Source of the DNA: CALJTV01 sp036821185
Lineage (GTDB): Bacteria > Chloroflexota > Dehalococcoidia > GIF9 > UBA5629
Direction: 5' to 3'
DNA: 64,000 nucleotides
Assembly (NCBI GenBank): GCA_036821185.1
Contig: DAISKD010000002.1
Location: 62,001-126,000 of the forward strand
Both the position numbers and the translations under genes were made by a program. Positions 41,138 to 49,306 of the stretch are shown here, piece after piece. A model generated the notes under the pieces. It saw nothing but the letters and a program-made list of their open reading frames with translations, made no database searches and was not told where the DNA came from. Within the stretch, counting starts at the first letter, position 1; the number at the start of each line of letters is the position of its first letter.

Positions 41138-42682
41138 ATGATACGCACGGTAGAGCAATATCTGGAGAGTCTGCGGGACGGCAGGGTGATCTACTGCCTC
41201 GGGGAAAGGGTCAAAGACGTCACCACCCACCCGGTGCTGCGCAGGATAGTCCAGGGCGGCGCCATGGACTGGGTGGTCACCAACCACCCGGAGACACGCC
41301 CCCTGTTCGTCACCAAAAACGAGGAGGGCGAGGACGTCCATTTCCTCTGGACCCCGCCCAGGACCAAGGAGGACCTGCTGAGGCGCCGGGAGATATACAT
41401 CTGGGCCAGCCGCTTCGGCGGTGTCAGCCTCCATTGCATGGGAGTCGACGGTCTGGCAGCCTTGAGCGTGCTGGCAGCAAGGGTGGACAAGGCAATGGGC
41501 ACCAACTACACCGAGCGCGTGGCAGCCTACCGTAAGTACATCCAGAAGACCGATATCGGTCTCACCACCGCCCAGACCGATGTCAAAGGCGATAGGGGGC
41601 TGCATCCTTCAAAACAGGTGCAGCACAAGGACTTCTACGTCAGGGTGGTGGACAAGAACAAGGACGGCATCATCGTGCGGGGCTGTAAGTACCACATCAG
41701 TTCCACCCCGTCCGCCAACGAGGCTTTCGTCATCCCCTGCCGTACCCACGGTGAGGAGGACAAGGACTACGCCGTCGCCTTTGCCACGCCGCTCAGCGCC
41801 AAGGGCATCACCCTTATCTGCGCCGACCCCGAGATAAGAGGGCCGAGCACAGAGGAGACCTTCTGGGACGCACCTCTGGCTTCCCGACATGGCGTCGGCG
41901 ATGGTGAATGTATGATCGTCTTCGACGATATCTTTGTCCCCTGGGAGAGGGTGTTCCTCTGCGGCGAGTGGCAGTTCTCCAGGGACATCGCCTACCTGTT
42001 CGCCACCTTCCACAGGCTGTTCGCCTGCTGCCGCATGGTACCGATGATGGAGCAGCTCACAGGCGCTGCCGCGCTGATGGCCGAGTACAACGGGCTGGAA
42101 AAGTACACCCATATCCGCGATAAGCTGTCCTGGATGGTGCAGGTAACCGAGGCCTTCAAGGTGCTGAGCTGGGCGGCCTGCATGTTCCCGGAAAAGGAGC
42201 CCGATGCAGACCTGGTGATTCCTAACCAGCTTTATACCAATATCGCCAAGTTTATGTACGCCGATAATTTCCATGAGATGTGCAAGATCGCCCAGGATAT
42301 CTGCGGCGGCATCGCCGCCGACCCCATTGCTTACCGCGATTGGGCAAATCCCGAGGAGCGTAAGTACATCGAAAAATACCTGGCAGGTAAGGCCGGCATA
42401 CCTACCGAGCACAGGCTCAAGGCGATAAGGCTGGTGCACGATATCACCGGCGGCAGGCACCTCACCCATCAGATACACGCCGAGGGCTCCCTGGCAGCGC
42501 AAAAGATGATGTTCTATGCCAACGCCGACTGGAATATGTACAAAGCTGCCGCTATGAGGGTGGCTAACATACCCGGGTGGGAGAAAGATCCTAATCAGGC
42601 AAAGCTGGTAGACTTGAGAGAAATCGCCCAGTCCAAGATGCCGCCTGTGGATATGAGCTACAAGGTTGTGGCCCGAGCTTAG
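41138..42682 (+). CDS. HpaB / 4-hydroxybutyryl-CoA dehydratase superfamily flavoprotein
   Basis: A 514-residue protein with ATG 41138 behind GAGGGAGG. It belongs to the superfamily that includes 4-hydroxyphenylacetate 3-hydroxylase and 4-hydroxybutyryl-CoA dehydratase; marks are YLESLRDGRVIYCLGERV, a TDVKGDRGLHPSKQ segment, DDIFVPWERVFL and DICGGIAADP. Of the [4Fe-4S] ligands known in the dehydratase (two Cys, a His and a Cys), only one of the first pair is present (SLHCMGVD), and the His-x6-Cys spacing is changed to HRLFACC. I therefore doubt a true 4-hydroxybutyryl-CoA dehydratase. The neighbouring acyl-CoA dehydrogenase pair suggests a CoA-ester or aromatic substrate. Confidence 0.8.
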   Translation: MIRTVEQYLESLRDGRVIYCLGERVKDVTTHPVLRRIVQGGAMDWVVTNHPETRPLFVTKNEEGEDVHFLWTPPRTKEDLLRRREIYIWASRFGGVSLHCMGVDGLAALSVLAARVDKAMGTNYTERVAAYRKYIQKTDIGLTTAQTDVKGDRGLHPSKQVQHKDFYVRVVDKNKDGIIVRGCKYHISSTPSANEAFVIPCRTHGEEDKDYAVAFATPLSAKGITLICADPEIRGPSTEETFWDAPLASRHGVGDGECMIVFDDIFVPWERVFLCGEWQFSRDIAYLFATFHRLFACCRMVPMMEQLTGAAALMAEYNGLEKYTHIRDKLSWMVQVTEAFKVLSWAACMFPEKEPDADLVIPNQLYTNIAKFMYADNFHEMCKIAQDICGGIAADPIAYRDWANPEERKYIEKYLAGKAGIPTEHRLKAIRLVHDITGGRHLTHQIHAEGSLAAQKMMFYANADWNMYKAAAMRVANIPGWEKDPNQAKLVDLREIAQSKMPPVDMSYKVVARA

Positions 42683-42739
42683 CATGCCGGCCTTTTGTCC
42701 GGTGGGGAGCAACGACGGTGCACCCATCCCATCGTGTCT

Positions 42740-42768
42740 TTGACAGCACCCGAAGGGCCGTCTACAAT
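42740..42768 (+). promoter_or_regulatory. sigma70 promoter of the acyl-CoA dehydrogenase pair
   Basis: TTGACA, a 17-bp spacer and TACAAT, 150 bp before the first dehydrogenase. It shows that the pair can be transcribed independently of the HpaB-like gene. Confidence 0.75.
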
Positions 42769-42919
42769 AGGACGGAAACTTCGATAGCCGGATTTTTACG
42801 GGGCAGCCACTTCTCCCTCATATGGTAGCGCCTCGAGGAAGGGGGTGAAAAAGGACTCTGGACGAATTTCAGGGCAACGGTCAGATCGCATTCTCAAGAA
42901 GGAGGTTTTAATTCTTATC

Positions 42920-44146
42920 ATGGAGTTCGGCTTTACCGAAGAGCAGGAGAAACTGAGGAAAGAACTGCACGATTTCTACGCCAACGAGCTACCAAAGGAC
43001 ATTGCCGGGGTACCAGCGCTGAGCAAAGAGCTACAGGACTTCTGGATGGACCTGCAGAGAAAAGCCGGCAAAAAGGGCTACCTGGCACCGGGATGGCCCA
43101 AGGAGACCGGCGGATTAGGACTGGGACACATGGAGGTCGGGATCGCCAACGAGGTAGAGGGCTACTGGGGAATATCATGGCCCGACGGCATCGGGCTGCA
43201 CATCGTCGGTCCCGGGCTACACCTATTTGGCACCGAGGAGCAAAAGAAGAGGTTTCTACCCGAAATATCCAGCGGTGAAAAGATCTGGTACGAGTGCTTC
43301 ACCGAGCCGGAGGCAGGCACGGACGAAGCCAACCAACAGACGCGTGCCGTAAAACGGGGAGACAAATGGGTCATCAACGGTCAGAAAATATTTATCACCG
43401 GCGGCTACAAGCCGGACTGGCTCTATGTCGAAGCCAGGACAGCAGATACCATCCCCAAGCACCGCGGGCTCACTCTGTTCTGCGTTAAGGCGGACACCCC
43501 CGGGGTAACCGTAACCGCACTGCCATGCATGGGCGGCTATCGAGCAAACATCTTCTACTTCGATAATGTCGAAGTAGGCGATGACGCCATTGTGGGCCAG
43601 ATAAACCAGGGCTTCTACCATGTTATGCAAACTTTCGAGTTCGAAAGGTCGAACACCGCCGGCGCCGTCAGGGCTAAGCGGGAATTGCAGGAACTAATAC
43701 ATTTCTGCCGTGAGACCAAGCGGAATGGAAAGCCGCTCATCAAAGATCCGAAGGTGCGACGGGCGCTGGCTAAAATGGCTATTGATATCGAGGTGTTGAG
43801 GCTGGCAGCATGGCGCACTGCCTGGAGGTTTGGCGAACGCAAGCGGCTGGGGCCGCTGGACTTCGACCTCACCGGACTGTTCAGCAGGCTGAACGCTTTT
43901 TCCCATCCCGATTTGAAGATGGACATCCTGGGCACATACGGTCAGCTCCGCATGGGTTCAAAATACGCCATGCTGGACGGCTCTATCGAGCGCGGCTGGC
44001 AGGTGACCCGGAGCTATCACTACGCCGGCACCATGGAGGCCATTAAGATTGTGCTGGCAGGCAGGGTGCTCGGCTTGCCCAGGATACCCGCCAAGCTGCA
44101 CACCACCATTATGCAGGCGCTGCAGGAAAAGGAAAAACAGGCCTGA
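42920..44146 (+). CDS. acyl-CoA dehydrogenase, putative catalytic subunit of a heteromer
   Basis: A 408-residue acyl-CoA dehydrogenase starting at ATG 42920 (MEFGFTEEQEKLRKEL); the AAGGAGG site lies 14 bases away, so the start is not certain. The motif CFTEPEAGTDEANQQ and the region KIFITGGYKPDW are typical. The usual C-terminal catalytic Glu is replaced (YAGTME instead of YEGT). A Glu in FEFERSNTAGA aligns by eye with the alternative base position on helix G used by isovaleryl-CoA dehydrogenase and by the active subunits of heteromeric steroid-type dehydrogenases. The adjacent gene encodes a partner of the same fold, supporting an alpha2-beta2 enzyme for branched or bulky CoA esters. Confidence 0.85.
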   Translation: MEFGFTEEQEKLRKELHDFYANELPKDIAGVPALSKELQDFWMDLQRKAGKKGYLAPGWPKETGGLGLGHMEVGIANEVEGYWGISWPDGIGLHIVGPGLHLFGTEEQKKRFLPEISSGEKIWYECFTEPEAGTDEANQQTRAVKRGDKWVINGQKIFITGGYKPDWLYVEARTADTIPKHRGLTLFCVKADTPGVTVTALPCMGGYRANIFYFDNVEVGDDAIVGQINQGFYHVMQTFEFERSNTAGAVRAKRELQELIHFCRETKRNGKPLIKDPKVRRALAKMAIDIEVLRLAAWRTAWRFGERKRLGPLDFDLTGLFSRLNAFSHPDLKMDILGTYGQLRMGSKYAMLDGSIERGWQVTRSYHYAGTMEAIKIVLAGRVLGLPRIPAKLHTTIMQALQEKEKQA

Positions 44147-44174
44147 AGTCATGAAGGGTTAAAGGAGCAAAAAG

Positions 44175-45449
44175 ATGAACTTCGAACTTAGCGAAGAACA
44201 AAAGATGCTGAAAAAGGCCGCCCGCGAGTTCCTCGAGAACGAGTGCCCCGAAAGCGTGGTGAGAAAAGCCGAGGACAGCGATTTTGGCTATCTCCCGGAG
44301 CTGTGGAAAAAGGCTGCCGACCTGGGCTGGCTGGGTCTGATATACCCTGAGAAATACGGCGGCATTGGGATGAATATACTGGACATGGCTATCCTCTACG
44401 AGGAAATGGGCAGGGCAATGTTCCCCAGCCCCCACCTGTCCACAGTGGTCCTCTGCGGGCTCGCCATCCTCGAGGCAGGCAGCGATGAGCAGAAGGCCAG
44501 CTTGCTGCCCCGTATAGCCAGGGGCGACCTCGTCATGGCCCTGGCGCTGACCGAGCCCGAGGCCTCGTGGGACGGCAAGGGCTGGCTACCTCAAGGGGTA
44601 ACCGTGCCGGCTACTACGGAAGGCAACGACTTCGTCATCAACGGCATTAAGCTCTTCGTCCACGATGCCGTCGCCGCCGATTACCTGCTGGTGGCGGCAA
44701 GAACTAGGAAGAACCGCAGGGCTGCCGACGGTATCACCATGTTCCTTGTCGACGCCAAAAGCCCCGGGATAAGCTACACCGTGCTCCGCACCACCGCCGG
44801 GGACAGAAAACAGTGCGAGGTGGTCTTCGACCGGGTGAAAGTACCCGCCAAGAACATCGTGGGCAGACTGCATGGCGGCTGGCCGACGCTGGAAAGGGTG
44901 ATCAACATCGGCGCCGTGCTGCTCAGTGCCCAGATGGTGGGCTCCGCGGAAAAGGCTATGGAAATGGCTGTGGAACACGCCAAGACCAGGATCCAGTTCG
45001 ATATGCCCATCGGCATCCATAACTGGGTGCAGGAGTACTGTATCATGGCCTTCGCCGATGTCCAGGGCACCAGGAACCTGGTATACGAAGCCGCTTGGAT
45101 GCTCAGCGAGGGCATCCCCTGCGACCTGGAGGTCGCCATGACCAAAGCCCGAGCTAACGAGGCCTGCACCGATGCCCACTGGCAGGCACACCAGGTCCTC
45201 GCCGGTATCGGTTTTACCACTCAGGACGGCGTCCTGCCCCTCCACACCAAGAGAGGTAAGGTGTGGCAACTCTATCTCGGCGACACCGACCACTGGATGG
45301 AGAAGGTTGCCCAGCAGATAGAGAAATGGCCGCCACCGGAAAAGCCTAGAGGTAAGCCACTGGGTATCTTCAATGTGCCCGAGGACTTGCAAGTGCCTTA
45401 CTGGGACGTATGGGCGAACCAGATCAAGAACAAGGGGAAGCTCTGGTAA
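44175..45449 (+). CDS. acyl-CoA dehydrogenase, putative non-catalytic subunit of a heteromer
   Basis: A 424-residue acyl-CoA dehydrogenase-fold protein 28 bp after its partner. The N-terminus (NFELSEEQKMLKKAAREFLE) and FAD-binding regions (ALTEPEASWDGKGW, KTRIQFDMPIGIHNWVQEY) are present. The C-terminal catalytic Glu is absent (LYLGDTDHW) and no Glu stands at the helix-G position, so it probably lacks a working active site. Heteromeric acyl-CoA dehydrogenases of mycobacterial steroid side-chain and proteobacterial pimelate pathways combine one active and one inactive subunit in this way. The unusually long tail after the missing base (VAQQIEKWPPPEKPRGKPLG) is not seen in the other dehydrogenases here. 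Confidence 0.83.
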   Translation: MNFELSEEQKMLKKAAREFLENECPESVVRKAEDSDFGYLPELWKKAADLGWLGLIYPEKYGGIGMNILDMAILYEEMGRAMFPSPHLSTVVLCGLAILEAGSDEQKASLLPRIARGDLVMALALTEPEASWDGKGWLPQGVTVPATTEGNDFVINGIKLFVHDAVAADYLLVAARTRKNRRAADGITMFLVDAKSPGISYTVLRTTAGDRKQCEVVFDRVKVPAKNIVGRLHGGWPTLERVINIGAVLLSAQMVGSAEKAMEMAVEHAKTRIQFDMPIGIHNWVQEYCIMAFADVQGTRNLVYEAAWMLSEGIPCDLEVAMTKARANEACTDAHWQAHQVLAGIGFTTQDGVLPLHTKRGKVWQLYLGDTDHWMEKVAQQIEKWPPPEKPRGKPLGIFNVPEDLQVPYWDVWANQIKNKGKLW

Positions 45450-45543
45450 CCAGGGCACAACGCCAGCACCGATAGACAGGGTAGCCCTCAACCTGCCATT
45501 ACAGTGGAGATAGTTGGGGGCTACCTGTTTTGGGTACAGTACG

Positions 45544-45975
45544 CTAACCCGGCTTGCGCATCAGCTCAAATATGGCGCCACCAACGCCACCGGCATCCAG
45601 ATAGGCGAACCTACCCGGGTCGTGGATGAGCACTTTGGCCCCTCGGGAGACCAGGTCTCTTACCCCGGCATCCACATCGTCGACATAGAAGCCGATGTGG
45701 TGTATTCCTTCGCCCCAGGTATCAAGGAAACGCGACTGGAATATCCGCCCCTCGGTGCACTGGACAAGCTCGACCTGCACCGGTCCCACATAGGTGAACG
45801 CCATCCTCACCCGCCACGGCCTCCCTTTGACATCGACGCCACCATTCTCGGCGTATGTCCATGGTCCGAAGCCATATAACCTCGACCAGGCTTCAACAGT
45901 GCTATCGATGTCCCTGACCGCGTAGCTGATGTGGTCGATTGACCTGACTTTAAAGGGGTGTTCCTCAGCGCTCAT
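45544..45975 (-). CDS. VOC-superfamily (glyoxalase / methylmalonyl-CoA epimerase-like) protein
   Basis: A 143-residue protein of two beta-alpha-beta-beta-beta modules. The metal ligands expected for the family are in place: His in SIDHISYAV, Glu in VQVELVQ, His in GIHHIGFYV and Glu in AIFELMRKP. Of several starts I choose ATG 45975, eight bases after AGGAGG. The layout fits methylmalonyl-CoA epimerase or a glyoxalase or dioxygenase. It converges on the dehydrogenase pair and could belong to the same CoA-ester metabolism. The specific reaction is open. Confidence 0.85.
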   Translation of the reverse strand: MSAEEHPFKVRSIDHISYAVRDIDSTVEAWSRLYGFGPWTYAENGGVDVKGRPWRVRMAFTYVGPVQVELVQCTEGRIFQSRFLDTWGEGIHHIGFYVDDVDAGVRDLVSRGAKVLIHDPGRFAYLDAGGVGGAIFELMRKPG

Positions 45976-46149
45976 CTGTGTCACCTCCTTATCTCACGGC
46001 CCATTATAGCACCGATATCTCTCGGTTCGACAGTGCACGCAGGTTCTCGAAGGTGGGGCGACGGGCTCCACTCCCCCTCTACCAGATCTGGCACGGGGCA
46101 GTTATCAGGCGGGGCTTCATTTTCCCGAAGCTGAGGCTCCATGCGGCTG

Positions 46150-46158
46150 TGGTATAAT
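46150..46158 (+). promoter_or_regulatory. extended -10 promoter giving a nearly leaderless transcript
   Basis: TGGTATAAT ends ten bases before the ATG at 46168. Transcription would begin about three bases before the start codon, with no room for a ribosome site, so translation would be leaderless. Confidence 0.6.
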
Positions 46159-46167
46159 CTTCGCCAT

Positions 46168-47172
46168 ATGAGCGTCCTGGTCACCGGTGCCACCGGGCAT
46201 ATTGGCTGTAACTTGGTACGTGCCCTGCTGGCTAAAGGCCGCAGGGTACGCGTACTGCTCCACAGGAGCCGACTGGGTATCGAGGGGCTGGATGTTGAGA
46301 CCGTCCACGGCGATGTGCTCGACCTCGATTCCCTGGTCAGGGCGTTCGATGGCGCCGAAGTGATCTATCACCTCGCCGGCTATATCTCCCTCCTGCCCAG
46401 CGACCGGCCGGTGATGGAGGCGGTGAATATACAGGGGGTGAGAAATGTGGTCGAGGCCTGTCTCCGCACAGGAGTGCGCCGTCTCGTCCACTTCAGCTCC
46501 ATTCACGCCATAAAGGACACGCCAGAAAGGGTTATCGATGAGACTTGCGACCTGGTGGACTCTCCTCAAGCCCCAGCTTACGACCGCTCCAAAGCCGCCG
46601 GAGAACGCGAGGTGTTCAAAGGATTGGACAGGGGTCTGGACGCGATCACTATCAGCCCCACCGGCGTCATCGGTCCCCATGACTACCGCCCCTCCCACTT
46701 CGGTCAGGCATTGCTCTATATGGCACAGGGAAAACTCCCCGCCTTGATCGCCGGCGGTTTTAACTGGGTGGACGCCAGGGACGTGGTTGCAGGAGCAATA
46801 ACAGCGGAAGCCCAAGCGCCCTCGGGCAGCAAGTACCTGCTCTCCGGGCACTGGGTGTCGGTGCCAGAAATCGCCGCCATCACATCTGAGCTCACCGGCG
46901 TGCCGGCACCGGGCTTCGTCTGCCCCCCGTGGCTTGCTCTGTGCGGCGCTCCCTTTCTTGGCGCCTTCGACCGCATCCGCGGCAGACAACCCCTGTACAC
47001 CGCCATGTCCATAAAGTCGCTCCAGTATCATCGCCATATCAGCCATGAGAAAGCCAGCCGCGAGCTCGGCTACCAGCCACGCCCCTTTAGAGAGACATTG
47101 CAGGACGCGCTCAGCTGGTTTGAGCAGGCAGGTATGCTCAGCAGCACAGCCGGGCGAAAGGAGGGACGATGA
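46168..47172 (+). CDS. extended SDR NAD(P)-dependent epimerase/dehydrogenase (3-beta-HSD-like)
   Basis: A 334-residue Rossmann enzyme starting at ATG 46168. The nucleotide motif is VLVTGATGHIGCNLV at the start, the HLAGYISLL segment replaces HxAA, and the catalytic Tyr/Lys are in AYDRSKAAGE, with Ser in VHFSSIHA. The overall wording resembles dihydroflavonol reductase / 3-beta-hydroxysteroid dehydrogenase relatives. It overlaps the steroid 5-alpha-reductase homologue by 4 bases (ATGA), so the two are translated together and probably act on the same molecule. A near-leaderless promoter lies directly upstream. The substrate may be a steroid, terpenoid or other polyprenyl compound. Confidence 0.85.
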   Translation: MSVLVTGATGHIGCNLVRALLAKGRRVRVLLHRSRLGIEGLDVETVHGDVLDLDSLVRAFDGAEVIYHLAGYISLLPSDRPVMEAVNIQGVRNVVEACLRTGVRRLVHFSSIHAIKDTPERVIDETCDLVDSPQAPAYDRSKAAGEREVFKGLDRGLDAITISPTGVIGPHDYRPSHFGQALLYMAQGKLPALIAGGFNWVDARDVVAGAITAEAQAPSGSKYLLSGHWVSVPEIAAITSELTGVPAPGFVCPPWLALCGAPFLGAFDRIRGRQPLYTAMSIKSLQYHRHISHEKASRELGYQPRPFRETLQDALSWFEQAGMLSSTAGRKEGR

Positions 47173-47927
47173 CCGAAGCCGCCATCTTCGATTACTTGCT
47201 GATGACGTGGTTCGCCCTGGCAGCGATTGTTTTCGTCGTCTTATTCTTCGTCCCCGCGCCATACGGTCGGCACGCCCGCCGTGGCTGGGGACCAGCGTTC
47301 ACCAACCGCACCGGCTGGCTACTCATGGAAGCGCCGGCGCCGCTGGCTTTCGCCATCCTTTATTTCCTTGGAGAGGATAAGGGTAATCTCACTGCCCTGG
47401 TCTTGCTTCTGCTCTGGGAGGCGCATTACATACACCGGGCGTTCATCTACCCCTTCAGCCTGCAAAATCGCGACAAAAAGATGCCGCTCACCATCGTCCT
47501 CTTTGGGTTCGTATTCAATTTGGGCAATACCTATCTCAACGGGCGCTACCTGTTTACCTTCGCCAGCTATGGTAATGAGTGGCTCAGCGATTACCGTTTC
47601 TTTCTTGGTGTCATATTGTTCATCGCCGGCTTCGTCATCAACCGCAGCGCCGACCAGGTGCTGCACAACCTCCGTCAACACAATGAGTCCGAATACCAGA
47701 TACCCTTTGGCGGCATGTACCGCTGGGTATCCTGCCCCAACTATTTCGGCGAAATCCTCACCTGGGTGGGCTGGGCAATAACCACCTGGTCGCTGCCCGG
47801 TCTGGCATTCGCCGTGTGGACAATTGCCAACCTGGCACCCAGGGCACGGACACACCACCTGTGGTATCTGAAGCAGTTCCCTGAATACCCTAGAGAGCGA
47901 AAGGCGCTCATCCCCGGTCTGTGGTAA
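47169..47927 (+). CDS. 3-oxo-5-alpha-steroid 4-dehydrogenase (steroid 5-alpha-reductase) family membrane protein
   Basis: A 252-residue integral membrane protein with about six or seven hydrophobic segments. The match to eukaryotic SRD5A enzymes is striking: EAHYIHRAFIYPF in the middle, YQIPFGGMYRWVSCPNYFGE with the NADPH/active-site Tyr and Glu region, and the final HHLWYLKQFPEYPRERKALI. The family reduces a conjugated double bond in 3-oxo-4-ene steroids or in polyprenols using NADPH. Coupling to a 3-beta-HSD-like SDR through ATGA overlap makes a two-step redox module. Bacterial homologues are known but sparsely characterised. Confidence 0.9.
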   Translation: MTEAAIFDYLLMTWFALAAIVFVVLFFVPAPYGRHARRGWGPAFTNRTGWLLMEAPAPLAFAILYFLGEDKGNLTALVLLLLWEAHYIHRAFIYPFSLQNRDKKMPLTIVLFGFVFNLGNTYLNGRYLFTFASYGNEWLSDYRFFLGVILFIAGFVINRSADQVLHNLRQHNESEYQIPFGGMYRWVSCPNYFGEILTWVGWAITTWSLPGLAFAVWTIANLAPRARTHHLWYLKQFPEYPRERKALIPGLW

Positions 47928-47966
47928 CAGGGAATTTAAGCGACCAGTGCGTCGCTTTGTCCTGTC

Positions 47967-47975
47967 TGATATAAT
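47967..47975 (+). promoter_or_regulatory. extended -10 promoter of hisS
   Basis: TGATATAAT, about 24 bp before the TTG start, with no clear -35. Confidence 0.55.
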
Positions 47976-47998
47976 GTGACTTCAACTGGAGGTGCGTT

Positions 47999-49255
47999 TT
48001 GTACAGGGCGCCGCGAGGCACAACAGATATCCTCCCTGAAGAGCAGACGTACTGGAGATATGTCGAGGCTAAAGCTGTAGAACTCTGTCAGCTTTACGGC
48101 TACCGGCGCCTGGACACGCCGGTTTTCGAGGAGGCGGCGCTGTTCACCCGCAGCATCGGCGAAGGCACCGACATCGTCACCAAGGAGATGTATATCCTTA
48201 AAGACCGCAGCGGCAAGGCGCTTGCCTTAAGGCCGGAGGGGACTGCACCGGTCTGCCGCGCTTACATCGAGCACGGCATGGCCAACCTGCCCCAGCCGGT
48301 GAAGCTCTATTACCTCGCCGCCATCTTCCGCTATGAACGACCCCAGGCGGGGCGCTACCGGCAGCACTATCAGTTCGGCTGCGAGGCCATCGGCGATGCC
48401 GACCCTGCCCTGGACGCCGAAGTGATTCAGATGCCATACCAGCTCCTCGTCTCCCTGGGGCTGAGTGAGGTCACTGTACAGCTAAATAGCATCGGCTGTA
48501 AAGCGTGCCGCCCCGACTATATCAAGGCGCTTAAACACCACTACGCCCCACGGTTAACAGACATCTGCCCCGACTGTAAGATAAGGCTGGAGAAAAACCC
48601 ATTACGCCTGCTGGACTGCAAGCAGCAGGAATGCCAACACATAGCTGACGAAGCACCCAGGACCACCGATTACCTCTGCCAGGGGTGCCAGGAACATTTT
48701 GAGGCGGTGACCAGGTACTTGAAGAGCCTGAGTCTTCCCTTTAACCTCAACCACAGGCTGGTGCGGGGCCTGGACTACTACACCAGGACCGTGTTCGAAA
48801 TCCAGCCGCTCGTTGGCGGCGCCCAGAGCGCACTCGGCGGCGGTGGCAGATATGATGACCTTATCGAGCAGCTGGGGGCTAGCCCCGCGCCGGCGGTGGG
48901 CTTCGCCATAGGCATCGACAGGGTGGTGCTCAATTTGAAGAAATACAAGTTGCCTGTGCCGCCTATTGCCTCACCCGGGGTGTTCATCGCCTGCCTGGGC
49001 GAGGAAGCAAAAACAGAAGCGGTCAAGCTCGCCGCCAGCCTACGCGCCCAGCGGATCGGAGTGATAATGGCAAGCGGCAACAGGAGCCTTAAAGCCCAGC
49101 TGCGGCAGGCAGATAGTCTGGGCAGCAGATACACCATCATCATCGGCGAGGAGGAGATGAAAAGCGGCAGGCTGACGTTGCGCAATATGCTCAGCGGCGA
49201 GCAGCAAAGCCTGACTGCTACCGAACTTAGAGCAGCGTTGGAGAAATCAGCTTAA
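47999..49255 (+). CDS. hisS: histidyl-tRNA synthetase
   Basis: A 418-residue class-II synthetase attaching histidine to tRNA-His. The start is a TTG behind GGAGGTGCG, giving the typical opening YRAPRGTTDILPEE. Motif 2 is FRYERPQAGRYRQHYQFG, the histidine-specific motif is RGLDYYTRTVFEI, and motif 3 is AVGFAIGIDRVVL. A Cys-rich stretch at about 165-225 (CKACRPDY, CPDCKIRLEKNPLRLLDCK) is common in this insertion of bacterial HisRS. The anticodon-binding domain follows at about 320-415. It has its own extended -10 promoter. Confidence 0.97.
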   Translation: MYRAPRGTTDILPEEQTYWRYVEAKAVELCQLYGYRRLDTPVFEEAALFTRSIGEGTDIVTKEMYILKDRSGKALALRPEGTAPVCRAYIEHGMANLPQPVKLYYLAAIFRYERPQAGRYRQHYQFGCEAIGDADPALDAEVIQMPYQLLVSLGLSEVTVQLNSIGCKACRPDYIKALKHHYAPRLTDICPDCKIRLEKNPLRLLDCKQQECQHIADEAPRTTDYLCQGCQEHFEAVTRYLKSLSLPFNLNHRLVRGLDYYTRTVFEIQPLVGGAQSALGGGGRYDDLIEQLGASPAPAVGFAIGIDRVVLNLKKYKLPVPPIASPGVFIACLGEEAKTEAVKLAASLRAQRIGVIMASGNRSLKAQLRQADSLGSRYTIIIGEEEMKSGRLTLRNMLSGEQQSLTATELRAALEKSA

Positions 49256-49306
49256 CCCTTAAGCCGCTCTGTAGAGCGTAGAGTAGAGCGTAGATAGGAG
49301 GAGTCC

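Noticed and set aside
41138..42682. Calling this gene a true 4-hydroxybutyryl-CoA dehydratase
   Set aside because: Expected iron-sulfur ligands are not all present, so only the superfamily is assigned.
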